From Arthrobacter cavernae (GTDB lineage: Bacteria; Actinomycetota; Actinomycetes; Actinomycetales; Micrococcaceae), in NCBI RefSeq assembly GCF_017368795.1, contig NZ_JAFNLL010000013.1, positions 1-64,000 on the forward strand: DNA of 64,000 nt. Direction: 5' to 3'. Below the pieces are notes generated by a model. That model was not told where the DNA came from. It worked only from the letters and a program-made list of their open reading frames with translations, and did not search any database. The translations under genes were made by a program, and so were the position numbers. Below are positions 51,727 through 62,148 of this stretch, one piece after another (the first letter of the stretch is position 1; each line of letters opens with the position of its first letter).

Positions 51727-51930
51727 GTGACATCTGGAACCAGGATCCACACGCCCGCGGCAGTCGATGCAATCGTCCGTGCCCGGCGCCAGGACCGCGG
51801 ACTGTCGCAGGAGTCCCTCGCCGAGGCCACCGGCGTCTCACGGTAATTCCTCATGGATTTCGAAGCCGGACACGAACGCGCCGAGCTCGGCAAAACCCTT
51901 GCCGTCCTCGAACGCAGCCTGGCAAGACCG
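51727..51930 (+). pseudogene. HipB-like antitoxin, interrupted by an in-frame stop
   Basis: A GTG with AGGAGG upstream starts an HTH protein: AIVRARRQDRGLSQESLAEA then TGVSR. TAA at 51844-51846 stops it, and the same frame goes on FLMDFEAGHERAELGKTLAV then LERSL, the normal continuation of HipB-type antitoxins. A CAA to TAA change explains the stop. No hipA toxin follows. The remainder of the 310-base gap to 52018 has no gene. Confidence 0.8.
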
Positions 51931-52018
51931 CAGGTTATGACTGATGGGCGGGCAAAGGTCCTGCCCGCCCATCCGTGGTCGGCGATTGCCCGCGTGAGCG
52001 CAGGCCCGGCGCCTAAGT

Positions 52019-53500
52019 TCAGTTGTTGAGCCGCTTGATGCCGATGCTGTGGTCCGTGGTGAATTCCGCGATGGCCCAGTCGCCGTTGAAGCGGCCCAAC
52101 CCTGAGTTGCGCTCCCCGCCGAAGGGAACATGGGGCTCATCGTGGACCGGCATTTCGTTGACGTGGGTCATGCCGGCCTTGATGCCCAGGGCAAACCGCG
52201 CCCCGCGATCGAGGTCCTGCGTGAACACCGAGCTGCTGAGCCCGAAGACGCCATCGTTGGCAAGCTCCAGGGCGTGGGCCTCGTCGTCAGCCTTCAGGAT
52301 TCCCACCAGCGGGCCGAAGATTTCCTCCCGGGCGATCTCCATATCGGCTGTCACGTCAGCGAAGATGTGCGGAGGAACGATGCGCCCCTGGATCTCCCCT
52401 TCCAGGACGGTCCGGGCGCCCTCACTGCGGGCCGTGCCGATCTTGGTGCGCAGGCTCTGGAGCTGGCTGTCATTGATCACGGGCCCGACGAGCGTAGTTT
52501 CCAGGGAGGGATCGCCGGCGGGGACGGTAGCGGCAGCAGCCGCAAAGCGTCGGACAAATTCCTCGTAGAGCGGGGCCTCGACGATGATCCGGTTGATGGA
52601 CATGCAGATTTGGCCCTGGTGCAGGAACTTGCCCAGCACCGCTGCCTCGACGGCGGCGTCCAGGTCGGCGTCGGCCAGGACGACGAAGGGGCTGTTGCCT
52701 CCCAGCTCAAGTGCAACGTGTTTGAGGTGCTTTCCACCGGCGGCCAGTTGCCCAACGTTCTGTCCAATGGGGGTGGAACCGGTGAAGGAGATGAGGCCGG
52801 GGACCGCGTGCGTCACAAAGTCGTCACCGATTTCGGATCCGGACCCGACGACGACGTTGAGGACTCCCGCCGGCAGGCCGGCCTCCTCGAAGATCCTGGC
52901 CAGAATCAGTCCCCCGGTCACGGGCGTGTCGCTGGCGGGTTTGATGACGACGGCGTTGCCCAGGGCCAGTGCCGGGGCGACCGAGCGCTGGGAAAGGTGG
53001 AGGGGGAAGTTCCACGGGCTGATGACGCCCACGACGCCCAGTGGGCGCCGGTAGATCCGGACTTCCTTGCCGGGAATGTTGGATTCCACAATGCGTCCAT
53101 GTACACGGGTGGGAAAGGTCGATGCCTCCAGCGTGATGCCGGCGGCAAGGGAAACTTCCGCATTGGCCTTGATGACCGTGGATCCGGACTCCCGGACGAG
53201 CCACGCCACGATCTCCTTGCGGCGCTCCTCCAGCAGTTCGGCAGCGCGCATGATGACCTGCCGGCGGACGGACGGCGGCTGAGCGGCCCACGCGCGCTGG
53301 GCCACCTCGGCAGCGCGGTAGGCCTCATCGAGATCTTCAGTGGACGCTTGCCGGATGGTCGTCAGGACGGTGTCGTCGTAGGGGTTAGTGACGGCGATGG
53401 TCTTGGCTGAGCGGCCCTCCCGCCATTGGCCCCCGATGTACTGCAGGGTCACCGGCTCCCCGGCGAAGGTGGACAACGATTCAAGAATGGTGGTGGTCAT
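52019..53500 (-). CDS. aldehyde dehydrogenase, likely benzaldehyde dehydrogenase
   Basis: This 493-residue aldehyde dehydrogenase has Glu265 (VALELGGNS) and Cys299 (HQGQICM). It resembles XylC/vanillin-type dehydrogenases acting on aromatic aldehydes. AGGAG lies seven bases before the ATG. It is downstream of an aryl-alcohol-type dehydrogenase gene in the cat operon, so the pair would turn benzyl alcohol into benzoate, the substrate of the divergent ben genes. Confidence 0.9.
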   Translation of the reverse strand: MTTTILESLSTFAGEPVTLQYIGGQWREGRSAKTIAVTNPYDDTVLTTIRQASTEDLDEAYRAAEVAQRAWAAQPPSVRRQVIMRAAELLEERRKEIVAWLVRESGSTVIKANAEVSLAAGITLEASTFPTRVHGRIVESNIPGKEVRIYRRPLGVVGVISPWNFPLHLSQRSVAPALALGNAVVIKPASDTPVTGGLILARIFEEAGLPAGVLNVVVGSGSEIGDDFVTHAVPGLISFTGSTPIGQNVGQLAAGGKHLKHVALELGGNSPFVVLADADLDAAVEAAVLGKFLHQGQICMSINRIIVEAPLYEEFVRRFAAAAATVPAGDPSLETTLVGPVINDSQLQSLRTKIGTARSEGARTVLEGEIQGRIVPPHIFADVTADMEIAREEIFGPLVGILKADDEAHALELANDGVFGLSSSVFTQDLDRGARFALGIKAGMTHVNEMPVHDEPHVPFGGERNSGLGRFNGDWAIAEFTTDHSIGIKRLNN

Positions 53501-53550
53501 GCTGTGCTCCTGTGTCTCATGTGTTGGTGGACAACGGCTTGGAATACGGA

Positions 53551-54651
53551 TCAGAAGAGGATGACGGGCTTGATGGTTTCGCCGCTGGCCGAGGCCGCGA
53601 AGGCGTCGTTAATGTCACTGAAGGCGAAGGTCTTGGTGAGCTTCTCGATCGGAAACTTCCCCTGTTGCCAGAGACGGATCAGCTGCGGGATGAACACCTG
53701 GGGCACTGAGTCGCCTTCGACAATGGTGCGGAAGTGCCAGCCCTTGATCAGGGAAGCCCCCACTTCGAAGGAAACCTCGGTTCCCGGGGCGGGCGCCCCG
53801 ATCAAGGCCACGGTCCCGCCAATGCCCAGAATGTCAGCAGCCTGCCTCAGCACGGCAGGAATACCCGTCGTGTCCAGGGCATAGTCCACGCCCCGGTCCT
53901 GGCTGATGCGTGCGATCTCGGCACCCACATCCGTGGTGCGGCTATTGATGACGTGCGTGGCACCAAGTTCCATGGCTGTCGCAAGGCGGGAATCGACAAT
54001 ATCGACCGCGATGATGGTGGTTGCGCCCACGGCAGCGGCTGCCATCAGTGCGGCGCATCCCACCGCTCCCGTGCCGAAGACTGCAAGGCTGGATCCCGGG
54101 CGCACGTCCAAGGAGTTGATGACGGCACCAGCACCGGTCTGCAGTCCGCAGCCCAACGGGCCAAGCAGTTCCAGCGGAAGGTCCCTATCGACTTTGACCA
54201 CCGTACGCTGCGCGGCGTTGACGTGGGTGGCGAAGGACGACTGGCCAAAGAAGTGCGAGGAAACGGGGGTGCCAGCGTCAGAAAAGGCGCTGGATCCGTC
54301 GGGCCGGGTGCCTCCGAAATTGCGCCCGAAGAAATCGGTGCAGTAGGGCGGACGGCCCTTCAGGCACTGCTCGCACACCCCGCAGCTGTTGGCGGAGAGG
54401 ACAACTGCGTCCCCGGGCTCCACCGCGGTGACTTCCGAGCCGACCGCTTCAACAATGCCGGCTCCTTCATGGCCCAGCACTGCCGGCAGCGGCGTGGGGT
54501 AGACCTGGTCCCGTACGATGGCATCGGTGTGGCAAACGCCGGTCGCCACGAGCCTGACCCGGACTTCATCCGGGCGCAAAGCGTCGAGTTGAAGGCTGCC
54601 GAGTTCGAAGGGCTGTCCCTGGCCGCGCACAATAGCTGCCTTAATGTCCAT
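53551..54651 (-). CDS. zinc alcohol dehydrogenase, likely aryl (benzyl) alcohol
   Basis: This is a 366-residue zinc medium-chain dehydrogenase. Catalytic zinc ligands Cys40 and His61 are present, as are structural Cys90, Cys93, Cys96 and Cys104. The stretch [15 protein letters not shown] and the cofactor loop [10 protein letters not shown] are typical of the XylB/benzyl alcohol group. ATG 54651 lies inside the end of catC behind AAAGGAA, an 11-base overlap. It feeds the aldehyde dehydrogenase encoded next. Confidence 0.92.
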   Translation of the reverse strand: MDIKAAIVRGQGQPFELGSLQLDALRPDEVRVRLVATGVCHTDAIVRDQVYPTPLPAVLGHEGAGIVEAVGSEVTAVEPGDAVVLSANSCGVCEQCLKGRPPYCTDFFGRNFGGTRPDGSSAFSDAGTPVSSHFFGQSSFATHVNAAQRTVVKVDRDLPLELLGPLGCGLQTGAGAVINSLDVRPGSSLAVFGTGAVGCAALMAAAAVGATTIIAVDIVDSRLATAMELGATHVINSRTTDVGAEIARISQDRGVDYALDTTGIPAVLRQAADILGIGGTVALIGAPAPGTEVSFEVGASLIKGWHFRTIVEGDSVPQVFIPQLIRLWQQGKFPIEKLTKTFAFSDINDAFAASASGETIKPVILF

Positions 54652-54997
54652 TACCAATTCCTTTCAGTTCATCCACGGATTGGGGCGAGATCACCCGGTC
54701 AGCCAGCGGACCCGAGCCGAGCGCAATGTCCGAGGGGTGGGCTGCCAGGGGCGTGATGTCCATCTTCATGTAAGGGAAGAGCGGCAGCCCCCAGAGGATT
54801 TCGTGCAGGCGTTCATTACCTGCAACGTCGAAAATGCTGATGTTCGCGTATTCGCCCACGCAGCGCCAGATACTCTGCCACTCCCCCGTACGCTGCAGTT
54901 CCTGCGAATAGGCTTTCTCCTTGGCGAGCAGCTCTGTTTTGGCCTGTTCGTCCATTGCCTGGGGGATGGTGACGTCCATGCGGACTGCAAATAACAC
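54641..54997 (-). CDS. catC: muconolactone isomerase
   Basis: This 118-residue protein starts with GTG behind AGGAG. The core (MDVTIPQAMDEQAKTELLAK, WRCVGEYANISIFDV, LPLFPYMKMDITPLA) is the muconolactone isomerase fold. It converts muconolactone to beta-ketoadipate enol-lactone. It is about 20 residues longer than common homologues because of a C-terminal tail that overlaps the next gene. Confidence 0.95.
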   Translation of the reverse strand: MLFAVRMDVTIPQAMDEQAKTELLAKEKAYSQELQRTGEWQSIWRCVGEYANISIFDVAGNERLHEILWGLPLFPYMKMDITPLAAHPSDIALGSGPLADRVISPQSVDELKGIGNGH

Positions 54998-55036
54998 GGT
55001 CTGCTCCTATGTTCGGGCCGGGGCGCGGTTTCGTGC

Positions 55037-55900
55037 TTAGCCGCGTTCGGCGTCGAGCACGAAGTCGTAGGTCACTTCGTTGCCGGTGCCGTCGACGCTC
55101 GGGGCGGGGCTCAGGACGAGTTCCGGCTTGACGGCCGAGGCGATGTCGTCGGACAGGTGCTGGTCGCCTTCAAAGTACAGCTGCGCAGTCAGCAGCTGGT
55201 ACCCCGGAGCTGACACCTTCAGGTGGAGGTGGGCCGGGCGCCACGCGTGCCAGCCGGCCGCGGCGATCAGCTTGCCGCAGGCGCCGTCAGTGGGAATCTG
55301 GTAGGGCGCCGGCTGCACCGTGTTCAGGGCAAAGTTGCCCTCGGCGTCCGCCACGACGGTGCCGCGCAGGTTCCACTCGGGAAGGCCGGGGGCGAACTGG
55401 GAGTAGAAGCCGTTGTCGTCCGCATGCCAGATTTCCACATGGGCGCCGGAAAGTGCGGTGCCGTCCACGGCCCGCACCTGGCCCTGGAACAGCAGCGGAG
55501 TGCCGCCTTCGCCGTCACGCATGGGCAGCGTCGCAGGGGATTCGAACTTCGGGGAGCCTGGAACATAGTACGGGCCCTCGATGGTGCCTTTGTTGCCCTC
55601 GCGGTCCTCCGTGGAGACTTCCTCAACAACATGCTCAACCCAGACATCCAGGAACAGCGGCCATTCGCCGTCCTCGCCCACGCTGATCAGCCACGACTTG
55701 AGGGCGTTGAATTCGTCATACGTCACCTTGTGCTTGCGAATGGTTTCGTAGACCGCGCCAAGGACTTCGTTGGCCAGCAGCGAGACCCGCTCTTTCGGAA
55801 CAGCCAGGGACGCCGTCTTGCCGCTTTCACGGAAGCGTTCAGTGGCAGCGTTGCCGGACTCTGCGGCCTTTGCCTCAAACTCTGTTTGCTGGGTTGTCAT
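55037..55900 (-). CDS. catA: catechol 1,2-dioxygenase
   Basis: This is a 287-residue intradiol dioxygenase. Iron ligands are Tyr166 (NGFYSQF), Tyr200 (PAPYQIP), His224 and His226 (RPAHLHL). The helical N-domain for dimer contact is present. It opens catechol to cis,cis-muconate. It lies between catB and catC; the ribosome site is weak. Confidence 0.96.
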   Translation of the reverse strand: MTTQQTEFEAKAAESGNAATERFRESGKTASLAVPKERVSLLANEVLGAVYETIRKHKVTYDEFNALKSWLISVGEDGEWPLFLDVWVEHVVEEVSTEDREGNKGTIEGPYYVPGSPKFESPATLPMRDGEGGTPLLFQGQVRAVDGTALSGAHVEIWHADDNGFYSQFAPGLPEWNLRGTVVADAEGNFALNTVQPAPYQIPTDGACGKLIAAAGWHAWRPAHLHLKVSAPGYQLLTAQLYFEGDQHLSDDIASAVKPELVLSPAPSVDGTGNEVTYDFVLDAERG

Positions 55901-55971
55901 CGTTGATTCACTTTCTAGAGGGCGCCGCCTCGGTGCCGGCGCCGTGGTGTTGGGTTGGTGTTTCAGGTAGC

Positions 55972-57081
55972 TCAGTTGTTGACGTCAAGCCGGTACTTGG
56001 CCAGCTTTTCGGGATCAATGTCGATTCCGATTCCTGGGACCTGCCGTGCCGCAAGCCTGCCGTCCACGATTTCCAGCGGGTCGGCCAGGAGGTCATCGCT
56101 CATGTCCAGGAAATTGGACAGCTCGCCCGCCCGCCGGGTGGTGGACTGGAAGGCGGCGCCGAAGGTGACCGTGCACAAGGTGCCGAGCTGGCCATCGATC
56201 TGGTTGCCCATCACCACCTCGGCGCCCAGTCCGTCGCACTGGAACAGCACGCGCTGGGAGTGCGAGAATCCCGTGCGGGCCGTCTTGATGCTGACGGCGT
56301 TGGCCGCGCCGCTGAGCAGTTCCCGCGTTACTTCCCCCGGATTCGTGGCACTTTCGTCGGCCACGAACGGGATGGGGCAACGCTCCACGAGCCACTTCCG
56401 GCCGAGGACGTTGTCGGCAGGGCATAGCTCTTCGGCAAGGGTCAGGTCAAGGTCCGCCATGGCGTTGAGGGCGCGCAGGGATTCCGACGGCGTCCAGCCG
56501 CGGTTTCCGTCAACGTACAGTTCGGTGTCTGGCCCGAGGTCTTCGCGCAGGGCGCGGCAGACAGCGACATCCAGGCCAAACGGCCGGCGGCCCACTTTCA
56601 CCTTGAACGTGGTAATCCCGTAGCTGTCGCGCATGCGTTCAGCTTCGGCCACCATTTTGGCGGGTTCGGCGAAGCCGAGCATGTGGCTGACGCGCATGCC
56701 GTCCGAGAAGCCGCCCAACAGCGCCGTCACCGGCTGCCCAAGTGTCTTGCCGATGACGTCCCAGATGGCCATGTCCACCGCAGACTTGGCGGTGGGGTTG
56801 CCAATGGTTCTGTCCATGACGGCATGCACGGACTCACGGTCCAGAACGGACATTCCCGTGATCTGAGGTGCAAACAGGGTCTCGATGGCGGCCACGATGG
56901 ATTCCTGGGTTTCGCCGTAGGTAAAGGGCCTGGCCGGTGCTTCGGCGAACCCGACAATGCCGTCGTCAGTCCGCACACTGACCAGGACGTGCGAGGCAGT
57001 ATGCACCTCTCCGCTGGCGAACCGGAGGGGCTTGACGTAGGGAATGGCGAAGGGAATCGCCTCAATGGAAATGATCTTCAC
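55972..57081 (-). CDS. catB: muconate cycloisomerase
   Basis: This 369-residue enolase-superfamily enzyme has KVKVG with Lys160 and Lys162, and metal ligands expected at Asp191, Glu217 and Asp242; SIKTARTGF holds the later Lys. It cyclises muconate to muconolactone. GTG start behind GGAGG overlaps the LysR stop as GTGA, so the regulator and catB are translated together. Confidence 0.95.
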   Translation of the reverse strand: MKIISIEAIPFAIPYVKPLRFASGEVHTASHVLVSVRTDDGIVGFAEAPARPFTYGETQESIVAAIETLFAPQITGMSVLDRESVHAVMDRTIGNPTAKSAVDMAIWDVIGKTLGQPVTALLGGFSDGMRVSHMLGFAEPAKMVAEAERMRDSYGITTFKVKVGRRPFGLDVAVCRALREDLGPDTELYVDGNRGWTPSESLRALNAMADLDLTLAEELCPADNVLGRKWLVERCPIPFVADESATNPGEVTRELLSGAANAVSIKTARTGFSHSQRVLFQCDGLGAEVVMGNQIDGQLGTLCTVTFGAAFQSTTRRAGELSNFLDMSDDLLADPLEIVDGRLAARQVPGIGIDIDPEKLAKYRLDVNN

Positions 57082-57992
57082 GGAAATCCTCCGGAGTAGC
57101 TTGAATCCAGGAAGACACGATTGTCTTCAAGGCTGGCCAAAAAGGCATCGACCAGCGGTGATTCGCTGGTTCGGCGCCATGCGACAGCGAGCTCGACCTC
57201 TTCCGCGCCGGACACCGTCCGGTACTGCACGCCGGTCAGGGCTATTCCACGGACCGATTCCGGGAGGACGGCGATGCCGAGTCCTGCCGCCACCAGGGAA
57301 AGCTGCGTCGAGGTCTTGGCAGATTCATGTGCGACGCGGGGGTGGTAGTCCGCCGCACGGCATGCCCGCATCACCGCGTCGTTGACAACTGACCGGGAGC
57401 CGGCCGGGTACATGATGAAGTCCTCGGCACGCAGTTCCCCGACGGTCACGGTGTCAGACGCAGTGAGACGGTGACCCGCAGGAAGGGCCACGACGAAGTT
57501 CTCCCGCGCTATGGCCCGCACGGTCAGTGACGGTTCGCTGGCGGGCGGGCGCAGCACACCCACGTCCAGTTCGCCTGCGGCGAGCGCCAGTTCGATGGCA
57601 GGAGTCAGCATCTCCGTGTGGATGTCCAGCACAACATCCGGCAGATGCTCCTTCACCATTCTGGCCAGGGCCGGCAGCTGGGTGTAGGAGGCTGTGCCGG
57701 TCAGCCCGATGCGCAGAGTGCCCGCCCTTCCTTCTGCAAACTGCCGCGCCCGCCGGGCGGCCTCATCGACACTGCGCAGGATGCGCTGCGCATCCTCGAG
57801 AAACGCCTCCCCCGCCGGGGTCAGCTTCACGCTTCGGGTGGTCCGGGTCAGCAGCTCCGCTCCGAGTTCAGCTTCCAGCTGCCGAATCTGTTGGGACAGT
57901 GGCGGCTGCGCCATCTGCAGACGCTCGGCGGCCTGCCCGAAGTGGCAGGTTTCGGCGACCACCACGAAGTAGCGCAAATGCCGGAGCTCCAT
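57078..57992 (-). CDS. LysR-type regulator (CatR/BenM-like)
   Basis: This is a 304-residue LysR protein with MELRHLRYFVVVAETCHFGQ then AAERLQMAQPPLSQQIRQLE, the start typical of CatR, BenM and CatM. It is co-oriented with catB and divergent from benA across 258 bases that hold several dyads. It likely responds to muconate and may control both arms. Confidence 0.92.
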   Translation of the reverse strand: MELRHLRYFVVVAETCHFGQAAERLQMAQPPLSQQIRQLEAELGAELLTRTTRSVKLTPAGEAFLEDAQRILRSVDEAARRARQFAEGRAGTLRIGLTGTASYTQLPALARMVKEHLPDVVLDIHTEMLTPAIELALAAGELDVGVLRPPASEPSLTVRAIARENFVVALPAGHRLTASDTVTVGELRAEDFIMYPAGSRSVVNDAVMRACRAADYHPRVAHESAKTSTQLSLVAAGLGIAVLPESVRGIALTGVQYRTVSGAEEVELAVAWRRTSESPLVDAFLASLEDNRVFLDSSYSGGFP

Positions 57993-58080
57993 GGCGCACC
58001 GCCTTCCTGTGTCCTGTCTCACGTCTATGGGTTGTTGGTTCAACAGCGTAGGCCGGAATTTGGTATTCCACAAAGACCTA

Positions 58081-58147
58081 AATAGTCGCTATTCAAACTT
58101 GCTGAGTCTGAATAGCCACCTAGGCAGCACTAGGCAAAGCCCTAGTG
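58081..58147. promoter_or_regulatory. dyad cluster in the cat-ben divergent promoter
   Basis: Dyads seen are AATAG-TCG-CTATT at 58081-58093, CTATTCA (58089-58095) against TGAATAG (58109-58115) with 13 bases between, and CACTAGG (58128-58134) against CCTAGTG (58141-58147) with six between. A CCTAGG at 58119-58124 adds a third CTAGG unit. They fit sites for the LysR protein and for a second factor such as the LuxR-type gene at 63573. Confidence 0.6.
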
Positions 58148-58250
58148 TGACGGGCGCCACGGGCTGGCAGGGTGGATTGCATTCATTGACCAGCCGAACC
58201 ACCGGCAGGTCCGCACGGGCAACGCCGCCCGGCCATTGATAGGAGCCAAC

Positions 58251-59618
58251 ATGACAGAGACGCTGGCGGGCATCCGAGCCCACCTCGACCAGGCCCTGAT
58301 CGAGGATCACGAGAACGGCGTATATCGCGCCAAGCGGAGCATCTTCACTGATGAAGATCTGTTCGAGCTGGAAATGAAGCACATTTTCGAAGGCAACTGG
58401 GTGTACCTGGCGCATGACAGCCAGATCCCCAACGTGGGCGACTACTTCACCACGTACATCGGCCGCCAGCCGATCATCATCTCCCGCGACAAGCAGGGCG
58501 GCCTGAACGCCCTGATCAACGCCTGCAGCCACCGTGGAGCCATGCTCTGCCGGCGCAAGACGGACAACCGCACCACCTTCACCTGCCCGTTCCATGGCTG
58601 GACCTTCAACAACACCGGCAAGCTGCTCAAGGTCAAGGATCCCCGCGATGCCGGCTACCCGGAACAGTTCAACAAGGAGGGGTCCCACGACCTCACAAAA
58701 GTTGCCCGTTTCGAGAGCTACCGGGGCTTCCTGTTCGGCAGCATCAACCCGGACGTCAAGCCGCTGGAGGAGCACCTGGGTGAGTCCACCAAGATCATCG
58801 ACATGATCGTGGACCAGTCCCCCGATGGCCTGGAGGTACTGCGCGGCGCGTCCAGCTACACCTATGACGGCAACTGGAAACTCCAGGCCGAAAACGGCGC
58901 CGACGGCTACCACGTGTCCGCCACGCACTGGAACTACGCTGCCACCACCGCCCGCCGCACCACGGGCGAGTCAGCCAACGAGACCAAGGCTATGGACGCC
59001 GGCGGCTGGGCCAAACAGAAGGGCGGCTACTACTCCTTCGACCACGGCCACCTGTTGCTCTGGACCGAATGGTTGGACCCGTCCAACCGCCCCCTGTACG
59101 ACCGCCGCGACGAGCTGGTCGAAAAGTACGGCGAGGCCAAGGCGGACTGGATGATCAATATCTCCCGCAACCTCTGCCTCTACCCCAATGTCTACCTCAT
59201 GGACCAGTTCGGCTCCCAGATCCGCCATTTCCGCCCCATCTCGGTGGACAAGACTGAGGTCACCATCTACTGCATCGCGCCCAAGGGTGAAAGCGACGCT
59301 AACCGCGCCAACCGCATCCGCCAGTACGAGGACTTCTTCAACGCCTCCGGCATGGCCACTCCGGACGACCTCGAGGAGTTCCGCTCCTGCCAGAAAACAT
59401 ATCTGGCAGGGGCAGCACCGTGGAACGACCTCAGCCGCGGTGTGACACACCAGATCACGGGCCCGGACGCCAATGCGGACAAGGTCGGACTCAAGCCGAT
59501 TTCCAGTGGCGCCCGGACAGAAGACGAAGGCCTGTACCCCATCCAGCACGGCTACTGGGTGGAGGCGATGCGCAAGGCGGCAGCCGCCGAAGAAGCCGCA
59601 CTCGCCGCCCAGAGCTAG
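58251..59618 (+). CDS. benA: benzoate 1,2-dioxygenase large subunit
   Basis: This is a 455-residue Rieske oxygenase alpha subunit. Rieske ligands are Cys92, His94, Cys112 and His115. The mononuclear iron site is Asp218 region with His221 and His226 ([10 protein letters not shown]). It forms the cis-diol of benzoate. ATG 58251 follows AGGAG by six bases. Confidence 0.96.
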   Translation: MTETLAGIRAHLDQALIEDHENGVYRAKRSIFTDEDLFELEMKHIFEGNWVYLAHDSQIPNVGDYFTTYIGRQPIIISRDKQGGLNALINACSHRGAMLCRRKTDNRTTFTCPFHGWTFNNTGKLLKVKDPRDAGYPEQFNKEGSHDLTKVARFESYRGFLFGSINPDVKPLEEHLGESTKIIDMIVDQSPDGLEVLRGASSYTYDGNWKLQAENGADGYHVSATHWNYAATTARRTTGESANETKAMDAGGWAKQKGGYYSFDHGHLLLWTEWLDPSNRPLYDRRDELVEKYGEAKADWMINISRNLCLYPNVYLMDQFGSQIRHFRPISVDKTEVTIYCIAPKGESDANRANRIRQYEDFFNASGMATPDDLEEFRSCQKTYLAGAAPWNDLSRGVTHQITGPDANADKVGLKPISSGARTEDEGLYPIQHGYWVEAMRKAAAAEEAALAAQS

Positions 59619-59644
59619 GCCCTACCGGACTCCAGGAGAACCCC

Positions 59645-60187
59645 ATGACACAGACCACCGACGTTGCAACGCCGGACGTTTACACCGCGACCACCGGCCC
59701 CGCCACGCTGGAAGAAATCCGCTCGTTCCTTTACCGCGAAGCGCGGTTCCTGGACGACCGTGAGTTTGACCGCTGGCTGGACTGCTACCACCCCGAAGCC
59801 GAATTCTGGATGCCCGCCTGGGCGGACGATGACCAGCTCACCAGCGATCCCCAACGGGAAATTTCGCTCATCTACTACTCCAACCGTGGCGGACTCGAGG
59901 ACCGCGTCTTCCGTATCAAGACGGACCGCTCCAGCGCCACCAGCCTCCCCGAACCGCGGACCGGCCACAACATCACCAACGTTGAGGTCATCGGCTGGCA
60001 CGGAGAGAGCGTGGATATCCGCTTCAACTGGCACACCTTCTACTACCGCTACCAGACCATCGATCCGTATTTCGGAACCTCGTTCTACACGATCGACTAC
60101 TCCGGCACGCAGCCCGTGATCACGAAAAAGAAGGTCGTCCTGAAGAACGACTACATCCACCACATCGTGGACATCTACCACATCTGA
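59645..60187 (+). CDS. benB: benzoate 1,2-dioxygenase small subunit
   Basis: This is a 180-residue ring-hydroxylating beta subunit (SFLYREARFLDDREFDRWLD, FNWHTFYYRYQTID). It has a structural role in the hexamer with BenA. ATG 59645 has CAGGAG upstream; the frame is open further 5' inside benA. Confidence 0.95.
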   Translation: MTQTTDVATPDVYTATTGPATLEEIRSFLYREARFLDDREFDRWLDCYHPEAEFWMPAWADDDQLTSDPQREISLIYYSNRGGLEDRVFRIKTDRSSATSLPEPRTGHNITNVEVIGWHGESVDIRFNWHTFYYRYQTIDPYFGTSFYTIDYSGTQPVITKKKVVLKNDYIHHIVDIYHI

Positions 60188-60215
60188 TTTTTCGAACGAT
60201 TCGAATCGAGTTCCC

Positions 60216-61268
60216 ATGAGTTACCAGATTGCCCTCAGCTTCGAAGACGGGGTCACCCGTTTTGTCACCGCCAACGCTAACGAAACGGTGGCCGACGCAG
60301 CCTACAAGTCACGCATCAACATCCCTTTCGACTGCCGCGACGGCGCATGCGGCACCTGCAAGGCCTTCTGCGAATCAGGCAAGTACGACGGCGGCGACTA
60401 CATCGATGAGGCCCTCACCGAGGACGAAGCAGAGAAGGGCTTTTGCCTCCCCTGCCAGATGGTCCCGGAGACCGACCTCGTGCTGCAGATCGCCGGCACG
60501 TCCGAGATGGCCAAGGTGGGCGCAACCACCTCCGAGGCCACCGTCAAGGAGCTGAGCTGGTTCGCCGACAACACCGCGGCCCTCACCCTGACAGTGGAGA
60601 ACCGCGGCGACCTTAAGTTCCTGCCCGGGCAGTACATGAACTTCGCGGTCCCCGGCACCGAAGCGGTGAGGTCCTACTCGTTCAGCAGCGGCCCCTCAGC
60701 TGACGAGCTGAGGTTCCTCATCCGGACGGCACCGGACGGCGCCATGACCACCTACCTCAAGGAACGCGCCGCCGTCGGCGATGTGCTCCCCCTGACCGGT
60801 CCCATGGGCAGCTTCTTCCTCCGCGACATCAAACGGCCTGCCCTGATGCTGGCCGGCGGCACCGGCATCGCGCCGCTGCTGTCCATGCTGGACAAGATCG
60901 CCAACGACCTGGAGGAAGCTCCGGCGTACCCTGTGCACCTCGTCTACGGCGTCACCTTCGACAAGGACCTCGTGGAGCTGGACAAGCTGCAGCAGTACGC
61001 CGAGGCCATCGAAAGCTTCACCTTCGACTATTGCGTCACGGATCCGGAAAGCTCAGCCCCGAACAAGGGGTACGTGACCCAATACATCGCCGCCGGTCAA
61101 CTGAACGACGGCGATGTGGACGTTTACCTTTGCGGCCCGCCTGCCATGGTGGACGCCGTCCGCAAGTACTGGGACGCGCAGGGGATCACTCCCGCCAACT
61201 TCTACTACGAGCGGTTCGCGGTCGGCAGCACGGCGGCAGCGCCCGTCCTCGCCGGGGCCCCCGCTTGA
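60216..61268 (+). CDS. benC: benzoate dioxygenase reductase
   Basis: This is a 350-residue reductase with an N-terminal plant-type 2Fe-2S domain (Cys40, Cys45, Cys48, Cys80), then the FAD domain (RSYSFSS) and NAD domain (AGGTGIAPLLSML). It moves electrons from NADH to BenA. A TTCGAACGATTCGAA palindrome sits in the benB-benC gap. Confidence 0.95.
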   Translation: MSYQIALSFEDGVTRFVTANANETVADAAYKSRINIPFDCRDGACGTCKAFCESGKYDGGDYIDEALTEDEAEKGFCLPCQMVPETDLVLQIAGTSEMAKVGATTSEATVKELSWFADNTAALTLTVENRGDLKFLPGQYMNFAVPGTEAVRSYSFSSGPSADELRFLIRTAPDGAMTTYLKERAAVGDVLPLTGPMGSFFLRDIKRPALMLAGGTGIAPLLSMLDKIANDLEEAPAYPVHLVYGVTFDKDLVELDKLQQYAEAIESFTFDYCVTDPESSAPNKGYVTQYIAAGQLNDGDVDVYLCGPPAMVDAVRKYWDAQGITPANFYYERFAVGSTAAAPVLAGAPA

Positions 61269-62065
61269 GCCAGGTCAGCCCGGGACGCTTTGCGGGGAAG
61301 GTCGTTGTGGTGACCGGAGCCGCGCAGGGAATCGGCCGGGCCGTCGCAGCACGCGTTGCCGCCGAGGGAGCCCATACCGTCCTGGTGGACCGTGCTGAAC
61401 TGATCCACGACGTAGCCGCGGCTCTCGCCGGCACAAGCGCAGACGGTGCCACCGCCGTCGGGGTTACCGCGGACCTGGAAAACTACGAAGGTGCCGGCGG
61501 CGCCATCGAGGAAGCCCTCGGGCTCCGCGGCCGCATCGACGTCCTGATCAACAACGTGGGAGGCACCATCTGGGCCAAACCGTTCGAGCACTACGCACCG
61601 GACGAGATCACCAAGGAAATACAGCGGTCCCTCTTCCCCACCCTCTGGACCTGCCGTGCCGTCCTTCCGCACATGATCGGGCAGCAGTCCGGCGTCATCG
61701 TCAACGTCGCCTCCGTCGCCACGCGCGGCGTCAACCGCGTCCCGTACGCGGCTGCCAAGGGTGGGGTCAAAGCCATCACCGCGGCGCTGGCCCTCGAGGC
61801 TGCCCCGCACGGCATCCGCGTGGTCGCCACCGCCCCCGGCGGCACCGAAGCACCACCACGAAAAGTGGCACGCGGCCCCCAGCCGGAAGGAGACAGAGAG
61901 AAGGCCTGGTACCAGCAGATCGTGGACCAGACCATCGAATCGTCCCTCATGAAACGCTACGGAACCCTGGACGAGCAGGCCGGACCCATCGCGTTCCTGG
62001 CCTCCGATGAAGCCTCGTACATCACCGGCAGCGTGCTCGCCGTGGCCGGCGGTGACCTCGGCTAA
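61265..62065 (+). CDS. benD: benzoate cis-diol dehydrogenase
   Basis: This 266-residue SDR has TGAAQGIG near 18-25, NNVGGTIW and a Tyr-x-x-x-Lys in YAAAK. It makes catechol from the benzoate cis-diol, with loss of CO2. No ATG fits; the start is TTG 61265 overlapping the benC stop as TTGA. It hands catechol to CatA on the other strand. Confidence 0.94.
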   Translation: MSQVSPGRFAGKVVVVTGAAQGIGRAVAARVAAEGAHTVLVDRAELIHDVAAALAGTSADGATAVGVTADLENYEGAGGAIEEALGLRGRIDVLINNVGGTIWAKPFEHYAPDEITKEIQRSLFPTLWTCRAVLPHMIGQQSGVIVNVASVATRGVNRVPYAAAKGGVKAITAALALEAAPHGIRVVATAPGGTEAPPRKVARGPQPEGDREKAWYQQIVDQTIESSLMKRYGTLDEQAGPIAFLASDEASYITGSVLAVAGGDLG

Positions 62066-62148
62066 GGCGGTATCCCGAGCCACACCGCAAGCAACCACCC
62101 GCAGTACCCACCAGCCGCAATGACGCGGCCCAGGCAATGGAGCCCTCC

